Assembly: GCA_045627365.1 (NCBI GenBank)
Contig: JAZQNN010000029.1
Coordinates: 1-30,018, forward strand
Origin: RGIG5612 sp045627365
Lineage (GTDB): Bacteria; Bacillota; Clostridia; Lachnospirales; Lachnospiraceae
DNA: 30,018 bases
Reading direction: 5' to 3'
The translations under genes were made by a program, and so were the position numbers. Shown here in pieces: positions 1 to 6,259 of the stretch (the first letter of the stretch is position 1; every line of letters begins with the position of its first letter). The notes below the pieces were generated by a model. That model was not told the origin of the DNA. It was given only the letters and a program-made list of their open reading frames with translations, and ran no database searches.

Positions 1-665
1 AGGATCCTATGACCGCGCTTAATCCTGTACAAAGGGTTGGAGCACAGATAGCCGAAGGCCTGAAGCTGCACAACGATCTTTCCAAAAAGGACAGCTTAGA
101 TATGGCTGCTCAGATGTTGGAAACTGTTGGTATCTCAAGGGACAGAATGGATGAATATCCGCATCAGTTCTCCGGAGGAATGAAACAGAGAGTTATTATA
201 GCGATGGCTCTTGCGTGCAATCCGTTACTTCTTCTGGCAGATGAGCCAACCACCGCTTTGGATGCTACCATTCAGGCACAGGTTTTGAGAATGATGAATA
301 ACCTGCATGACAAATATAAAACAGCTACGATACTTATAACACATGATTTAGGCGTAGTTGCGCAGATGTGTGACTGGGTTGCAGTAGTGTATGCAGGTGA
401 AATTCTGGAGTACGGCTCAAAGCGTGAGATATTCAAAAATCCGCTTCATCCTTACACCAGGGGCTTATTCGGAGCATTGCCGGATGTAAACGGAAAAGCC
501 AAAAGACTTTATGTTATTCCGGGACTCCCGCCCGATCCGACAAACTTACCGCAAGGCTGCAAGTTTGCACCAAGATGCAAGTATGCTACGGATGAGTGCA
601 GATACGGTAACATTGAGCTGAAGGCAGTAGACGGAACACACACATGCAGATGTCTGCATATCTAG
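1..665 (+). CDS. oppD: Peptide/nickel ABC transporter ATP-binding protein, OppD/DppD type (5' truncated)
   Basis: This is the C-terminal part of an ATPase that powers import of oligopeptides (possibly dipeptides or nickel) through an inner-membrane permease. The reading frame is open from base 3, where it encodes the D-P of the Q-loop motif QDPMTALNP, so the ATG at 9 is internal and the Walker A half lies left of the window. Visible parts, in order, are the Q-loop, the ABC signature FSGGMKQR, Walker B LLLLADEPTTALD, the switch-histidine stretch ILITHDLGVV, and the oligopeptide-transporter C-terminal extension with GCKFAPRCKYATDEC, whose cysteines are typical of OppD/DppD/OppF. A strong ribosome-binding site and an 18-base gap separate it from oppF, so the two are in one operon. 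The substrate cannot be told without the binding protein upstream. Confidence 0.93.
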   Translation, partial: DPMTALNPVQRVGAQIAEGLKLHNDLSKKDSLDMAAQMLETVGISRDRMDEYPHQFSGGMKQRVIIAMALACNPLLLLADEPTTALDATIQAQVLRMMNNLHDKYKTATILITHDLGVVAQMCDWVAVVYAGEILEYGSKREIFKNPLHPYTRGLFGALPDVNGKAKRLYVIPGLPPDPTNLPQGCKFAPRCKYATDECRYGNIELKAVDGTHTCRCLHI

Positions 666-683
666 GAAAGGAGGTAATAAAGT

Positions 684-1631
684 ATGGCATTACTTGAAGT
701 TCAGCATCTGAAAAAATACTTTAATACTTCCGGTGGACTGCTTCATGCAGTAGATGATGTTTCATTTACTCTGGATGAAGGCAAAACCATGGGTGTTGTA
801 GGCGAATCCGGCTGCGGCAAATCCACATTGGGAAGAACTCTGATTCACCTTTATGACAGTACCGACGGAAAAATCATTTTTGAAGGTAAGGATATCACGC
901 GTGTAAACCGACAGGAACTGCATGATCTCCGTAAGAAAATGAGAATAATTTTCCAGGATCCATATGCTTCACTGGACCCGAGAAAAACCGTTGAAGATAC
1001 CATCAAAGAAGTTTTTGAAGTAGAAAAAGGCGTTTCCAGAAGCGAGGTTAAGCTTAAAACTGAGGAGATAATGGAACTTGTCGGAATCGACTCCAGATTA
1101 AGAGATTCTTATCCTCATGAGCTTGACGGAGGCAGAAGGCAGAGAGTCGGTATAGGAAGGGCATTATCCCTCAACCCCAAATTTATTGTGTGCGACGAGC
1201 CGGTTTCTGCGCTGGATGTATCAATTCAGGCGCAAATTCTGAATCTCCTTATGGATCTTCAGGAACAGATGGGCATGTCTTATTTGTTTGTAACCCATGA
1301 TCTGTCGGTTGTAAGACATATCAGCCATAGCATTTGTGTTATGTATCTGGGTCAATTGGTGGAAACAGCTCCTACGGATGTAATATTTGACACTCCGCTT
1401 CACCCGTATACAAAAGCACTGCTTTCGGCTATACCTTCTATAGACATTGATAAACCGATGCAGAATGTTCAGCTTCAGGGCGAACTGACATCACCTATTA
1501 ATCCGGAACCGGGGTGTAGATTTGCACCGCGTTGCCCATATGCTACAGAAGCATGTAAACAGCAGCAGATATTGACTGATGTGGGAAATGGACATTTTGT
1601 ATCGTGCTGCAGAATAAACGAAATAGGATAA
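684..1631 (+). CDS. oppF: Peptide ABC transporter ATP-binding protein, OppF/DppF type
   Basis: This is the second ATPase subunit of the peptide importer, expected to pair with the upstream OppD at the cytoplasmic face of the permease. At 315 residues it is full length. Walker A is GESGCGKST at about residues 40-48, the Q-loop is QDPYASLDP near 91, Walker B is IVCDEPVSALD near 168-178, and the H-loop is FVTHDLSVV. The C-terminal oligopeptide domain carries GCRFAPRCPYATEAC. The ABC signature reads LDGGRRQR instead of LSGGQRQR at about 147-154, which changes two conserved positions; I recall similar variants in clostridial OppF proteins and do not take it as loss of function. The start follows a strong aaaggagg site 9-10 bases upstream. 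The stop TAA overlaps the next gene's ATG by one base (TAATG), which implies translational coupling. Confidence 0.95.
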   Translation: MALLEVQHLKKYFNTSGGLLHAVDDVSFTLDEGKTMGVVGESGCGKSTLGRTLIHLYDSTDGKIIFEGKDITRVNRQELHDLRKKMRIIFQDPYASLDPRKTVEDTIKEVFEVEKGVSRSEVKLKTEEIMELVGIDSRLRDSYPHELDGGRRQRVGIGRALSLNPKFIVCDEPVSALDVSIQAQILNLLMDLQEQMGMSYLFVTHDLSVVRHISHSICVMYLGQLVETAPTDVIFDTPLHPYTKALLSAIPSIDIDKPMQNVQLQGELTSPINPEPGCRFAPRCPYATEACKQQQILTDVGNGHFVSCCRINEIG

Positions 1632-2092
1632 TGAAAAATAATTATCTGTGTGATATTGTTAAAGTAATTTTAGCTATATTCGGCTTCATTGTTTTTGCAA
1701 CTCTTGTATGTGCCTGCTTATTAAACGGCAGGTACATACATGCAGTTGTTTTTATTGCATTTGCAGCTATATACGCTTTTCTCATGGTGCGGAACCTGGC
1801 AGTGATCCATATCGATGATGACCATGTAGAAAAGAGAATATTCGGTAAAACAAAAATGTCATTCAGCTGGGAAGAGATAAAAGATGTTGGCTTGGTACAT
1901 AAAAAATTTATCTATTTTTCCAGGGAAGAGATGACAGACAGTGATAAGCAAAGAATGTGTTTTAACTGGCCTCCGACGGACAAAATCTATTTCCGAGCAG
2001 GACGGAAGGCAATAAAAGAGGTCGAACGACAGTGGAATCGGAGAGAAAAACTGTTTGTTAATTATCAATCGGGAAGATTTCACAGCTGGTAA
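1631..2092 (+). CDS. Small membrane protein with a cytoplasmic PH-like domain, function unknown
   Basis: The gene codes for 153 residues and I do not recognise a named family. Two hydrophobic helices at about residues 8-30 and 36-53 form a hairpin. They are followed by a soluble segment with the pattern HIDDDHVEKRIFGKTKMSFSW, typical of bacterial PH-like domains (a beta strand, then a 'FG..K..I.W..I..V' run). The tail is basic and aromatic. The ATG at 1631 is preferred over an in-frame ATG 27 bases upstream inside oppF, because it forms a TAATG overlap with the oppF stop. It probably shares the transporter transcript, but nothing in it points to transport. An accessory or membrane-stress role would be a guess. 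Confidence 0.72.
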   Translation: MKNNYLCDIVKVILAIFGFIVFATLVCACLLNGRYIHAVVFIAFAAIYAFLMVRNLAVIHIDDDHVEKRIFGKTKMSFSWEEIKDVGLVHKKFIYFSREEMTDSDKQRMCFNWPPTDKIYFRAGRKAIKEVERQWNRREKLFVNYQSGRFHSW

Positions 2093-2131
2093 TATTTTGT
2101 TATTAACAGCGACGATAAAGAAGAGAAAAAT

Positions 2132-2182
2132 CAACATATCCTGAACACGGGTCATGCTTTTGACTATTGAGCGGATATGTTG
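2132..2182. repeat. 10-bp inverted repeat upstream of the PhlG-like gene
   Basis: caacatatcc (2132-2141) is the exact reverse complement of ggatatgttg (2173-2182), with a 31-base spacer that itself holds a small GTCA/TGAC pair. The right arm lies directly after the proposed -35 at 2167. There is no T-run, so it is not a convincing terminator. An operator or mRNA stem is possible. Confidence 0.5.
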
Positions 2183-2196
2183 CTTCACAATATTAT
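2167..2196 (+). promoter_or_regulatory. Probable sigma-A promoter of the PhlG-like gene
   Basis: TTGAGC at 2167-2172 and TATTAT at 2191-2196 are 18 bases apart, ending 17 bases before the ATG at 2214. The ribosome-binding site is a weak purine run (agagag), and the transcript leader would be very short. The match is fair rather than strong. Confidence 0.45.
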
Positions 2197-2213
2197 AGAA
2201 AGAGAGAACAACC

Positions 2214-3056
2214 ATGGAACCTTATATATATGAAATACCGAAACTTACACCGGGAGAACTGGCTCTGCCTGTATCAAAGTACTACACAGATTACCCGCTT
2301 CACTATCCGAATCCGTTATACGCGCAGCTTCTGGCTAACGGAGCAATGGACCCGAAAGATGCCCTGACTCTGGACAATTGGATGGATCTTTTCCGTCCGG
2401 AGGGATATATGAAGGTTGAATACGGATACTGCATGATGCCGGACGGATCAGGCTATATCGCAAATTACTCGGTCATTCCGGGAAATGTAACACCTGAAAT
2501 GAGAATGTGGTATGTAAAATGGTTTAATATCCATTCGAAAAACCTTCCTGAAGGATGCGGAAATATCCGTTACAAACTCTGGAACCAGGTTGACCACATC
2601 GATCACGGTCTGGTTGACGGAGATTTCAAGAAGGGAATATACACCCTTGAGACCCTGGACATGGGAAGAACGAACAATCCTGCGATCCGCTCAGTACGTC
2701 ATAATTTTGACATCAGAGACTATGGCTTCCCTGAGGATCGTTATCAGGCGCTTGTAGATGCAGGCGTAGGAATCACATCCTGCTGGGAATCATTTGACTG
2801 CCCGGGATCCCACCTGGTTCTTTCAGTAACAAGAAAATGTCCGCTCGGCGGAATAGAGGTTTGCTCGAGAGAGTGGATCGGCTACAAGGCTGAAAACGGA
2901 AAGTTCGTTTTTGATCCGGAGACACCTGAATTTATGTTAAGCGAGCAGTATCTGCGTGACGTACAGATTCACAATACTGTTGAGCAGCAGCATCTTGCGA
3001 CATTCCTTCCGGAACTCTACAACGAATATAAAGACAAGCCGGTAAATGCGGATTAA
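2214..3056 (+). CDS. DAPG hydrolase (PhlG)-like zinc enzyme, C-C bond hydrolase family
   Basis: The protein has 280 residues and resembles the PhlG-type family, whose founding member hydrolyses a carbon-carbon bond of 2,4-diacetylphloroglucinol using a zinc held by His, Glu, His and Glu. Supporting features are the length, the MWYVKWF segment near 98-104, the YKLW....H block at about 120-128 (PhlG has YKLWHP..H with its first zinc histidine), and an H-x3-E pair at H253/E257 matching the H-x3-E zinc pair of PhlG. E146 is a candidate fourth ligand. No signal peptide is visible, so it is likely cytoplasmic. The natural substrate is unknown; an acylphloroglucinol is not implied in a gut-type anaerobe. 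It stands alone between its own promoter and a strong terminator. The family assignment is from memory of motifs and is moderately secure. Confidence 0.65.
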   Translation: MEPYIYEIPKLTPGELALPVSKYYTDYPLHYPNPLYAQLLANGAMDPKDALTLDNWMDLFRPEGYMKVEYGYCMMPDGSGYIANYSVIPGNVTPEMRMWYVKWFNIHSKNLPEGCGNIRYKLWNQVDHIDHGLVDGDFKKGIYTLETLDMGRTNNPAIRSVRHNFDIRDYGFPEDRYQALVDAGVGITSCWESFDCPGSHLVLSVTRKCPLGGIEVCSREWIGYKAENGKFVFDPETPEFMLSEQYLRDVQIHNTVEQQHLATFLPELYNEYKDKPVNAD

Positions 3057-3084
3057 AAGCGGATGGTGTTTAAAGGACTGTCCT

Positions 3085-3109
3085 ACGGGAGCAATTATTG
3101 AACTCCCGT
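3085..3109 (+). other. Hairpin ACGGGAG/CTCCCGT after the PhlG-like gene
   Basis: A perfect 7-bp stem with an 11-base loop lies 28 bases after the stop. It lacks a T-run, so on its own it is a weak terminator. It may act as an mRNA 3' stabiliser ahead of the stronger terminator 30 bases on. Confidence 0.45.
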
Positions 3110-3139
3110 TAGTATGTGAAAAAAGCTGAGGCAGATTTA

Positions 3140-3180
3140 AAAACGAGGATCGTCTGTTACAGACGGCCCTCGTTTTTCTG
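3140..3180. terminator. Bidirectional rho-independent terminator
   Basis: aaaacgagg at 3140-3148 pairs with cctcgtttt at 3168-3176. An inner CGTCTG/CAGACG stem closes a three-base loop, and T-rich sequence follows on the plus strand and, through the A-run, on the minus strand. It ends transcription of the PhlG-like gene. The stop codon of the minus-strand MFS remnant lies in the loop at 3157-3159, so the remnant reads straight into the terminator. Confidence 0.85.
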
Positions 3181-3628
3181 TTTTATAGCTGTCGCTATGG
3201 CATATACTATTGCAACAATGCAGGCAATTGCGGCACTTGCGCTTCCGAGTCCTTTTTCAGCGACAAGCATGCTTGCGTTTGCAGGTACGTTGTTGTAAAG
3301 CATGGTTCCGAAAAATGCCATGACGAAGGCGATAAAGATCTGCGGCTTTACAAAAGCTTTCAGGATATTGCCGCTTTGATTATTTTCCAGTGCAGTATTC
3401 ACGGAATCTGCAGCCAGGAAAGAATTCTGCTCAGGACAAACAAAAATCCGCCGGCTGCGGCGATGTATTTCTTCGGGATCTTTCCTGCAAGAGGGCTGAA
3501 ATTACAGAGGAGAGCAGTACGGCCAGACTTGGGAAAGTCATCAGGAACCGGACCGTGGAGTCCTTTCCTGATATATTCGTCGCGGACCTGAACTGTGCGT
3601 ATGACAAGCTGACGACAGCTATATACAA
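3157..3628 (-). pseudogene. Degraded MFS-type transporter (frameshifted, internally deleted)
   Basis: The minus strand holds pieces of a major facilitator superfamily permease. From 3628 (TTG) one frame reads a first transmembrane segment (MYIAVVSLSYAQF) and the start of a second (VRFLMTFPSLAVLLSSVISALL). Shifting frame after SALL (near 3490) restores AGKIPKKYIAAAGGFLFVLS, the basic loop after helix 2 followed by helix 3, so one base appears lost at CTCTTG-GCAGG. That frame stops at a TGA near 3400. A different frame (3402-3157) then continues with helix-7-like sequence (KPQIFIAFVMAFFGTMLYNN) and the loop EKGLGSAS that leads into helix 8, and it ends in the terminator. Helices 4-6 and everything after about helix 8 are missing. 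The gene cannot make a working transporter. What it exported is unknown. Confidence 0.78.
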
Positions 3629-3690
3629 ATAATTTTTTATAATTATGGCACAGCTATTTTTTGTCTACAAAGAAAAAAATTACGAATGCG

Positions 3691-3720
3691 TTGCGTTTTG
3701 GGTTGTTAAGAGACTATAAT
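3691..3720 (+). promoter_or_regulatory. Probable promoter of dtd
   Basis: A perfect TATAAT at 3715-3720 has TTGCGT 18 bases upstream at 3691-3696. The -10 lies 41 bases before the GTG start of dtd and sits inside an inverted repeat described separately. Confidence 0.6.
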
Positions 3721-3737
3721 AGACTGAACTATTATAG
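3714..3737. repeat. Perfect 9-bp inverted repeat overlapping the dtd -10 box
   Basis: CTATAATAG (3714-3722), spacer actgaa, CTATTATAG (3729-3737). The left arm contains the -10 hexamer and the right arm lies about where transcription would start, so the repeat could be an operator. It is also AT-rich enough to arise by chance near a -10 box. Confidence 0.5.
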
Positions 3738-3760
3738 CGATGTAATGGGAGAGTGACAGG

Positions 3761-4213
3761 GTGAGATTTGTAATTCAGCGTGTCAACAGGGCAAGCGTAA
3801 CCATAGAAGGTGCAATACAAGGGCAGATAGGAAAGGGATTTCTTGTCCTCATAGGCTGCTGCGGGGACGATGATGAGCAAATCGCGGATAAGCTTGTGAA
3901 GAAAATGCTGGGACTTCGTATTTTCGCAGACAGCGAGGGAAAGACAAATCTCGCACTTAAAGATGTAGGAGGCGAGCTCCTCCTTGTTTCACAGTTTACC
4001 CTTTATGCTGACTGCAGAAAGGGCAATCGCCCAAGCTTTGGCAGATCCGGCGATCCGGCCCACGCTGAGGCACTTTACGATTATATCGTTGAAAAGTGCA
4101 GGAAAGACGCGCCGGAGATCAATGTTCAAACAGGCTCTTTTGGAGCGGATATGCTTGTAAGCCTGGAAAACGACGGACCGTTTACCATTATTCTTGACTC
4201 AGACGAACTGTAA
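3761..4213 (+). CDS. dtd: D-aminoacyl-tRNA deacylase
   Basis: This cytoplasmic enzyme frees tRNA from D-amino acids (and mischarged glycine), preventing their entry into protein. The 150-residue length is standard for the family. The sequence starts MRFVIQRV.RASV and carries SQFTLYAD near residue 78-85, GNRPSF near 89-94, and NDGPFT near 137-142, which holds the Gly-Pro element that excludes L-aminoacyl substrates. The start is GTG at 3761, chosen because the family's conserved N-terminus begins there. In Firmicutes dtd often follows relA; here it is instead separated by its own promoter and precedes the c-di-GMP genes at a 43-base gap. Confidence 0.96.
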   Translation: MRFVIQRVNRASVTIEGAIQGQIGKGFLVLIGCCGDDDEQIADKLVKKMLGLRIFADSEGKTNLALKDVGGELLLVSQFTLYADCRKGNRPSFGRSGDPAHAEALYDYIVEKCRKDAPEINVQTGSFGADMLVSLENDGPFTIILDSDEL

Positions 4214-4256
4214 ATAGTAAATACTGCGATCGTTACCGAAAACGACAGGGGATAAT

Positions 4257-5948
4257 ATGGGACTACTGGACTATACGCAGATTAATATATCGATTGAAGT
4301 ATGCTGTCTTATTGTGACGCTGGTTTTGCTCATCTATACCTTCGCCAACAGAAAACATGCAAAATCCAACCGCTGGTTCATCAGCCTGGGAGTAGCGAAT
4401 ATAACGATGCTCCTCGGAGATGCCTTCTGCTGGTTTATGTACGGACGTCCGGGTGAGGGACCGCATAATGTTATCTGGATCGGATCGATGGTATATTATG
4501 TGTCTGTCGCTTTCCTGATTTATTTCGAGATGGGATACATCAATTCGCTGATGAATAACGAGAGTACCGCGGCGAAGATCCTTAAGTCCGTAGCTCTCAT
4601 TTTCTCGATATACGAAATTGTTCTGAGCTTCGTAAACATGCTCACGCGCAACATTTTCTTCGTTACGTCTGATAATTTTTATCAGCGCGGTGAGCTGTTT
4701 ATTCTTTCGCAGCTGCCGCTCCTGGTTGCGATTATGTCTATCATTTCCGTTTTGATATTCCGGAAACGATTCTCGGTCAACACATTTAAAAACCTCATCA
4801 TAGTTTTGATTTTGCCGGCCGTGGGAGAATTCCTTCAGGTCTTTCTTCCTAACCTTACAGGACTTGTTCCGTGCATAACGCTCGCTCTTATATGGGTATT
4901 TGCATTCGTACAGACCGAAGAGCGTGTCAAAGTCAATGAGATGGAGAAAGAGCTGGTTGTTCTTAAGAATACGCAGCTCGAGCAGGCACAAAAATACGGC
5001 GAGCATCTTCTTGAACAGATCGTATCGGTTTTAGGTAACTCGGTCGAAGCCAAGGACGTTTATACCAAAGGACATTCGCTGCGCGTTGCAGAATATACCA
5101 GGGAGATCACGCGCAGAATGGGCTGGTCTGAACAGGAGCAGCTGAGGGCATACTATGTCGGTATCCTTCACGATATCGGCAAGATCCGTATACCGGATAC
5201 GATCATCAATAAACCGGGCACGCTTTCGGATGAAGAGTTTGACCTTATAAAGATACATCCGGTAGCCGGCTATCATATCCTGAAGAACATTACAGAGCTT
5301 CCTGAACTGGCTGAAGGCGCAAGGTGGCATCATGAACGTTATGACGGTAAGGGATATCCGAATGGGATCTTTGCTGATGATATCCCGCTGCTGTCGCGAA
5401 TAATCGCCGTAGCCGATGCGTACGATGCAATGACGAGCGCAAGAAGTTACAGGTCGGCTATGCCTCAGGAGAAGGTGAGAGCGGAAATGATCCGTTGCTC
5501 AGGCACACAGTTTGATCCCGAAATCGCCGCGATCATGGTAAATATGATCGATGACGATGTGAATTACGATATGTGTCAGAAGGCAAGTGATGATACGACC
5601 GAGATACTTCTTATTGATGAAGACAGTGCTATTGTGAATGAAGTTATCGAAGGCCTCGGAGGTGAATTCAATATCACATCAGCTCAAAGCGGCGAGGCCG
5701 GAATTGAAGCTTTGAAAAATAATGATTATGATCTGTGCCTTCTGGACGTTAATCTACCGGATATCCGCGGATTTGACGTTCTGGATTGGATAAACAGTAA
5801 TAAAAAAACAAAGGTTATACTCCTTACAGAAGACAGGAACTATGATACAATAAAGAAAGGCAACGAATGCGGCGCATTCGATTATCTTTCAAAACCTGTT
5901 CATATCCAGTCTCTTAAAGAGAGTATCCGAAATGTGGTAAGCAGATAA
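4257..5948 (+). CDS. Membrane HD-GYP cyclic-di-GMP phosphodiesterase with C-terminal receiver domain
   Basis: The protein (563 residues) is predicted to hydrolyse cyclic di-GMP at the membrane. Residues about 10-220 form roughly seven hydrophobic segments. A short coiled region (about 222-255) leads to the HD-GYP domain at about 260-435 with H273, the HD pair H305-D306 followed by GK, and HHERYDGKGYP at 358-368, so the metal-binding and GYP residues are intact. Residues about 448-563 form a CheY-like receiver with acidic residues D454-E455, acceptor D497 in LLDVNLPD, T524 and K546. A receiver at the C-terminus of a membrane HD-GYP protein is unusual; receivers normally precede the output domain. 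The start ATG follows a weak site (acaggggat). It leads a group with the EAL remnant and GGDEF gene downstream. Confidence 0.92.
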   Translation: MGLLDYTQINISIEVCCLIVTLVLLIYTFANRKHAKSNRWFISLGVANITMLLGDAFCWFMYGRPGEGPHNVIWIGSMVYYVSVAFLIYFEMGYINSLMNNESTAAKILKSVALIFSIYEIVLSFVNMLTRNIFFVTSDNFYQRGELFILSQLPLLVAIMSIISVLIFRKRFSVNTFKNLIIVLILPAVGEFLQVFLPNLTGLVPCITLALIWVFAFVQTEERVKVNEMEKELVVLKNTQLEQAQKYGEHLLEQIVSVLGNSVEAKDVYTKGHSLRVAEYTREITRRMGWSEQEQLRAYYVGILHDIGKIRIPDTIINKPGTLSDEEFDLIKIHPVAGYHILKNITELPELAEGARWHHERYDGKGYPNGIFADDIPLLSRIIAVADAYDAMTSARSYRSAMPQEKVRAEMIRCSGTQFDPEIAAIMVNMIDDDVNYDMCQKASDDTTEILLIDEDSAIVNEVIEGLGGEFNITSAQSGEAGIEALKNNDYDLCLLDVNLPDIRGFDVLDWINSNKKTKVILLTEDRNYDTIKKGNECGAFDYLSKPVHIQSLKESIRNVVSR

Positions 5949-5977
5949 TTATCGGTTGCGAGGGAAAAATAAGTGAT

Positions 5978-6226
5978 TTGCGCAAAGTCCTGATCATTGA
6001 GGGCAACGAACTGAACCGGGAGATACTGGCATCGATTCTTGAAGTTGCGATGTTTACGGCAAGAAAACTGGGCACCAAGGTCGTTGCGGAAGGTGTTGAG
6101 ACGGCAAAACAGGTAGAAGCCCTGAAGTCTATGGGAGCCGGAACGCTTGACATATATGCACAAGGGTATTATTATTCAAAACCTATTCCAATGGATCAGT
6201 TCAGGGAATATATTCAAAACAGATAG
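5978..6226 (+). pseudogene. REC-to-EAL internal deletion remnant (82 codons)
   Basis: An in-frame reading of 82 codons, starting at TTG 5978, joins two unrelated pieces. Residues 1-22 (RKVLIIEGNELNREILASIL) are the first strand and helix of a receiver domain, with the acidic pair altered to EG. From about residue 26 the sequence is the end of an EAL phosphodiesterase domain: ARKLGTKVVAEGVETAKQ, then QGYYYSKPIP. The catalytic EAL motif, most of the receiver and anything between are gone. The simplest reading is that a REC-(GGDEF)-EAL gene lost its middle in frame. The product would lack both a phosphorylation site and an active site. It lies 29 bases after the HD-GYP gene and could still be translated, but any function would be new. 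Confidence 0.8.
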
Positions 6227-6259
6227 TCTGCCTATAAGTATCGGAAAGGAGAGAAGAAC

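Noticed and set aside
3376..3632. Two overlapping plus-strand short frames in the dtd upstream region
   Set aside because: They have no ribosome-binding site and are the complement of the minus-strand MFS remnant, which explains this DNA better.
4263..5006. A 247-codon minus-strand open frame opposite the HD-GYP gene
   Set aside because: Its product is rich in Arg, Asn, Gln and Tyr with no family pattern, and it lies wholly opposite a well-supported gene. It is a shadow frame.
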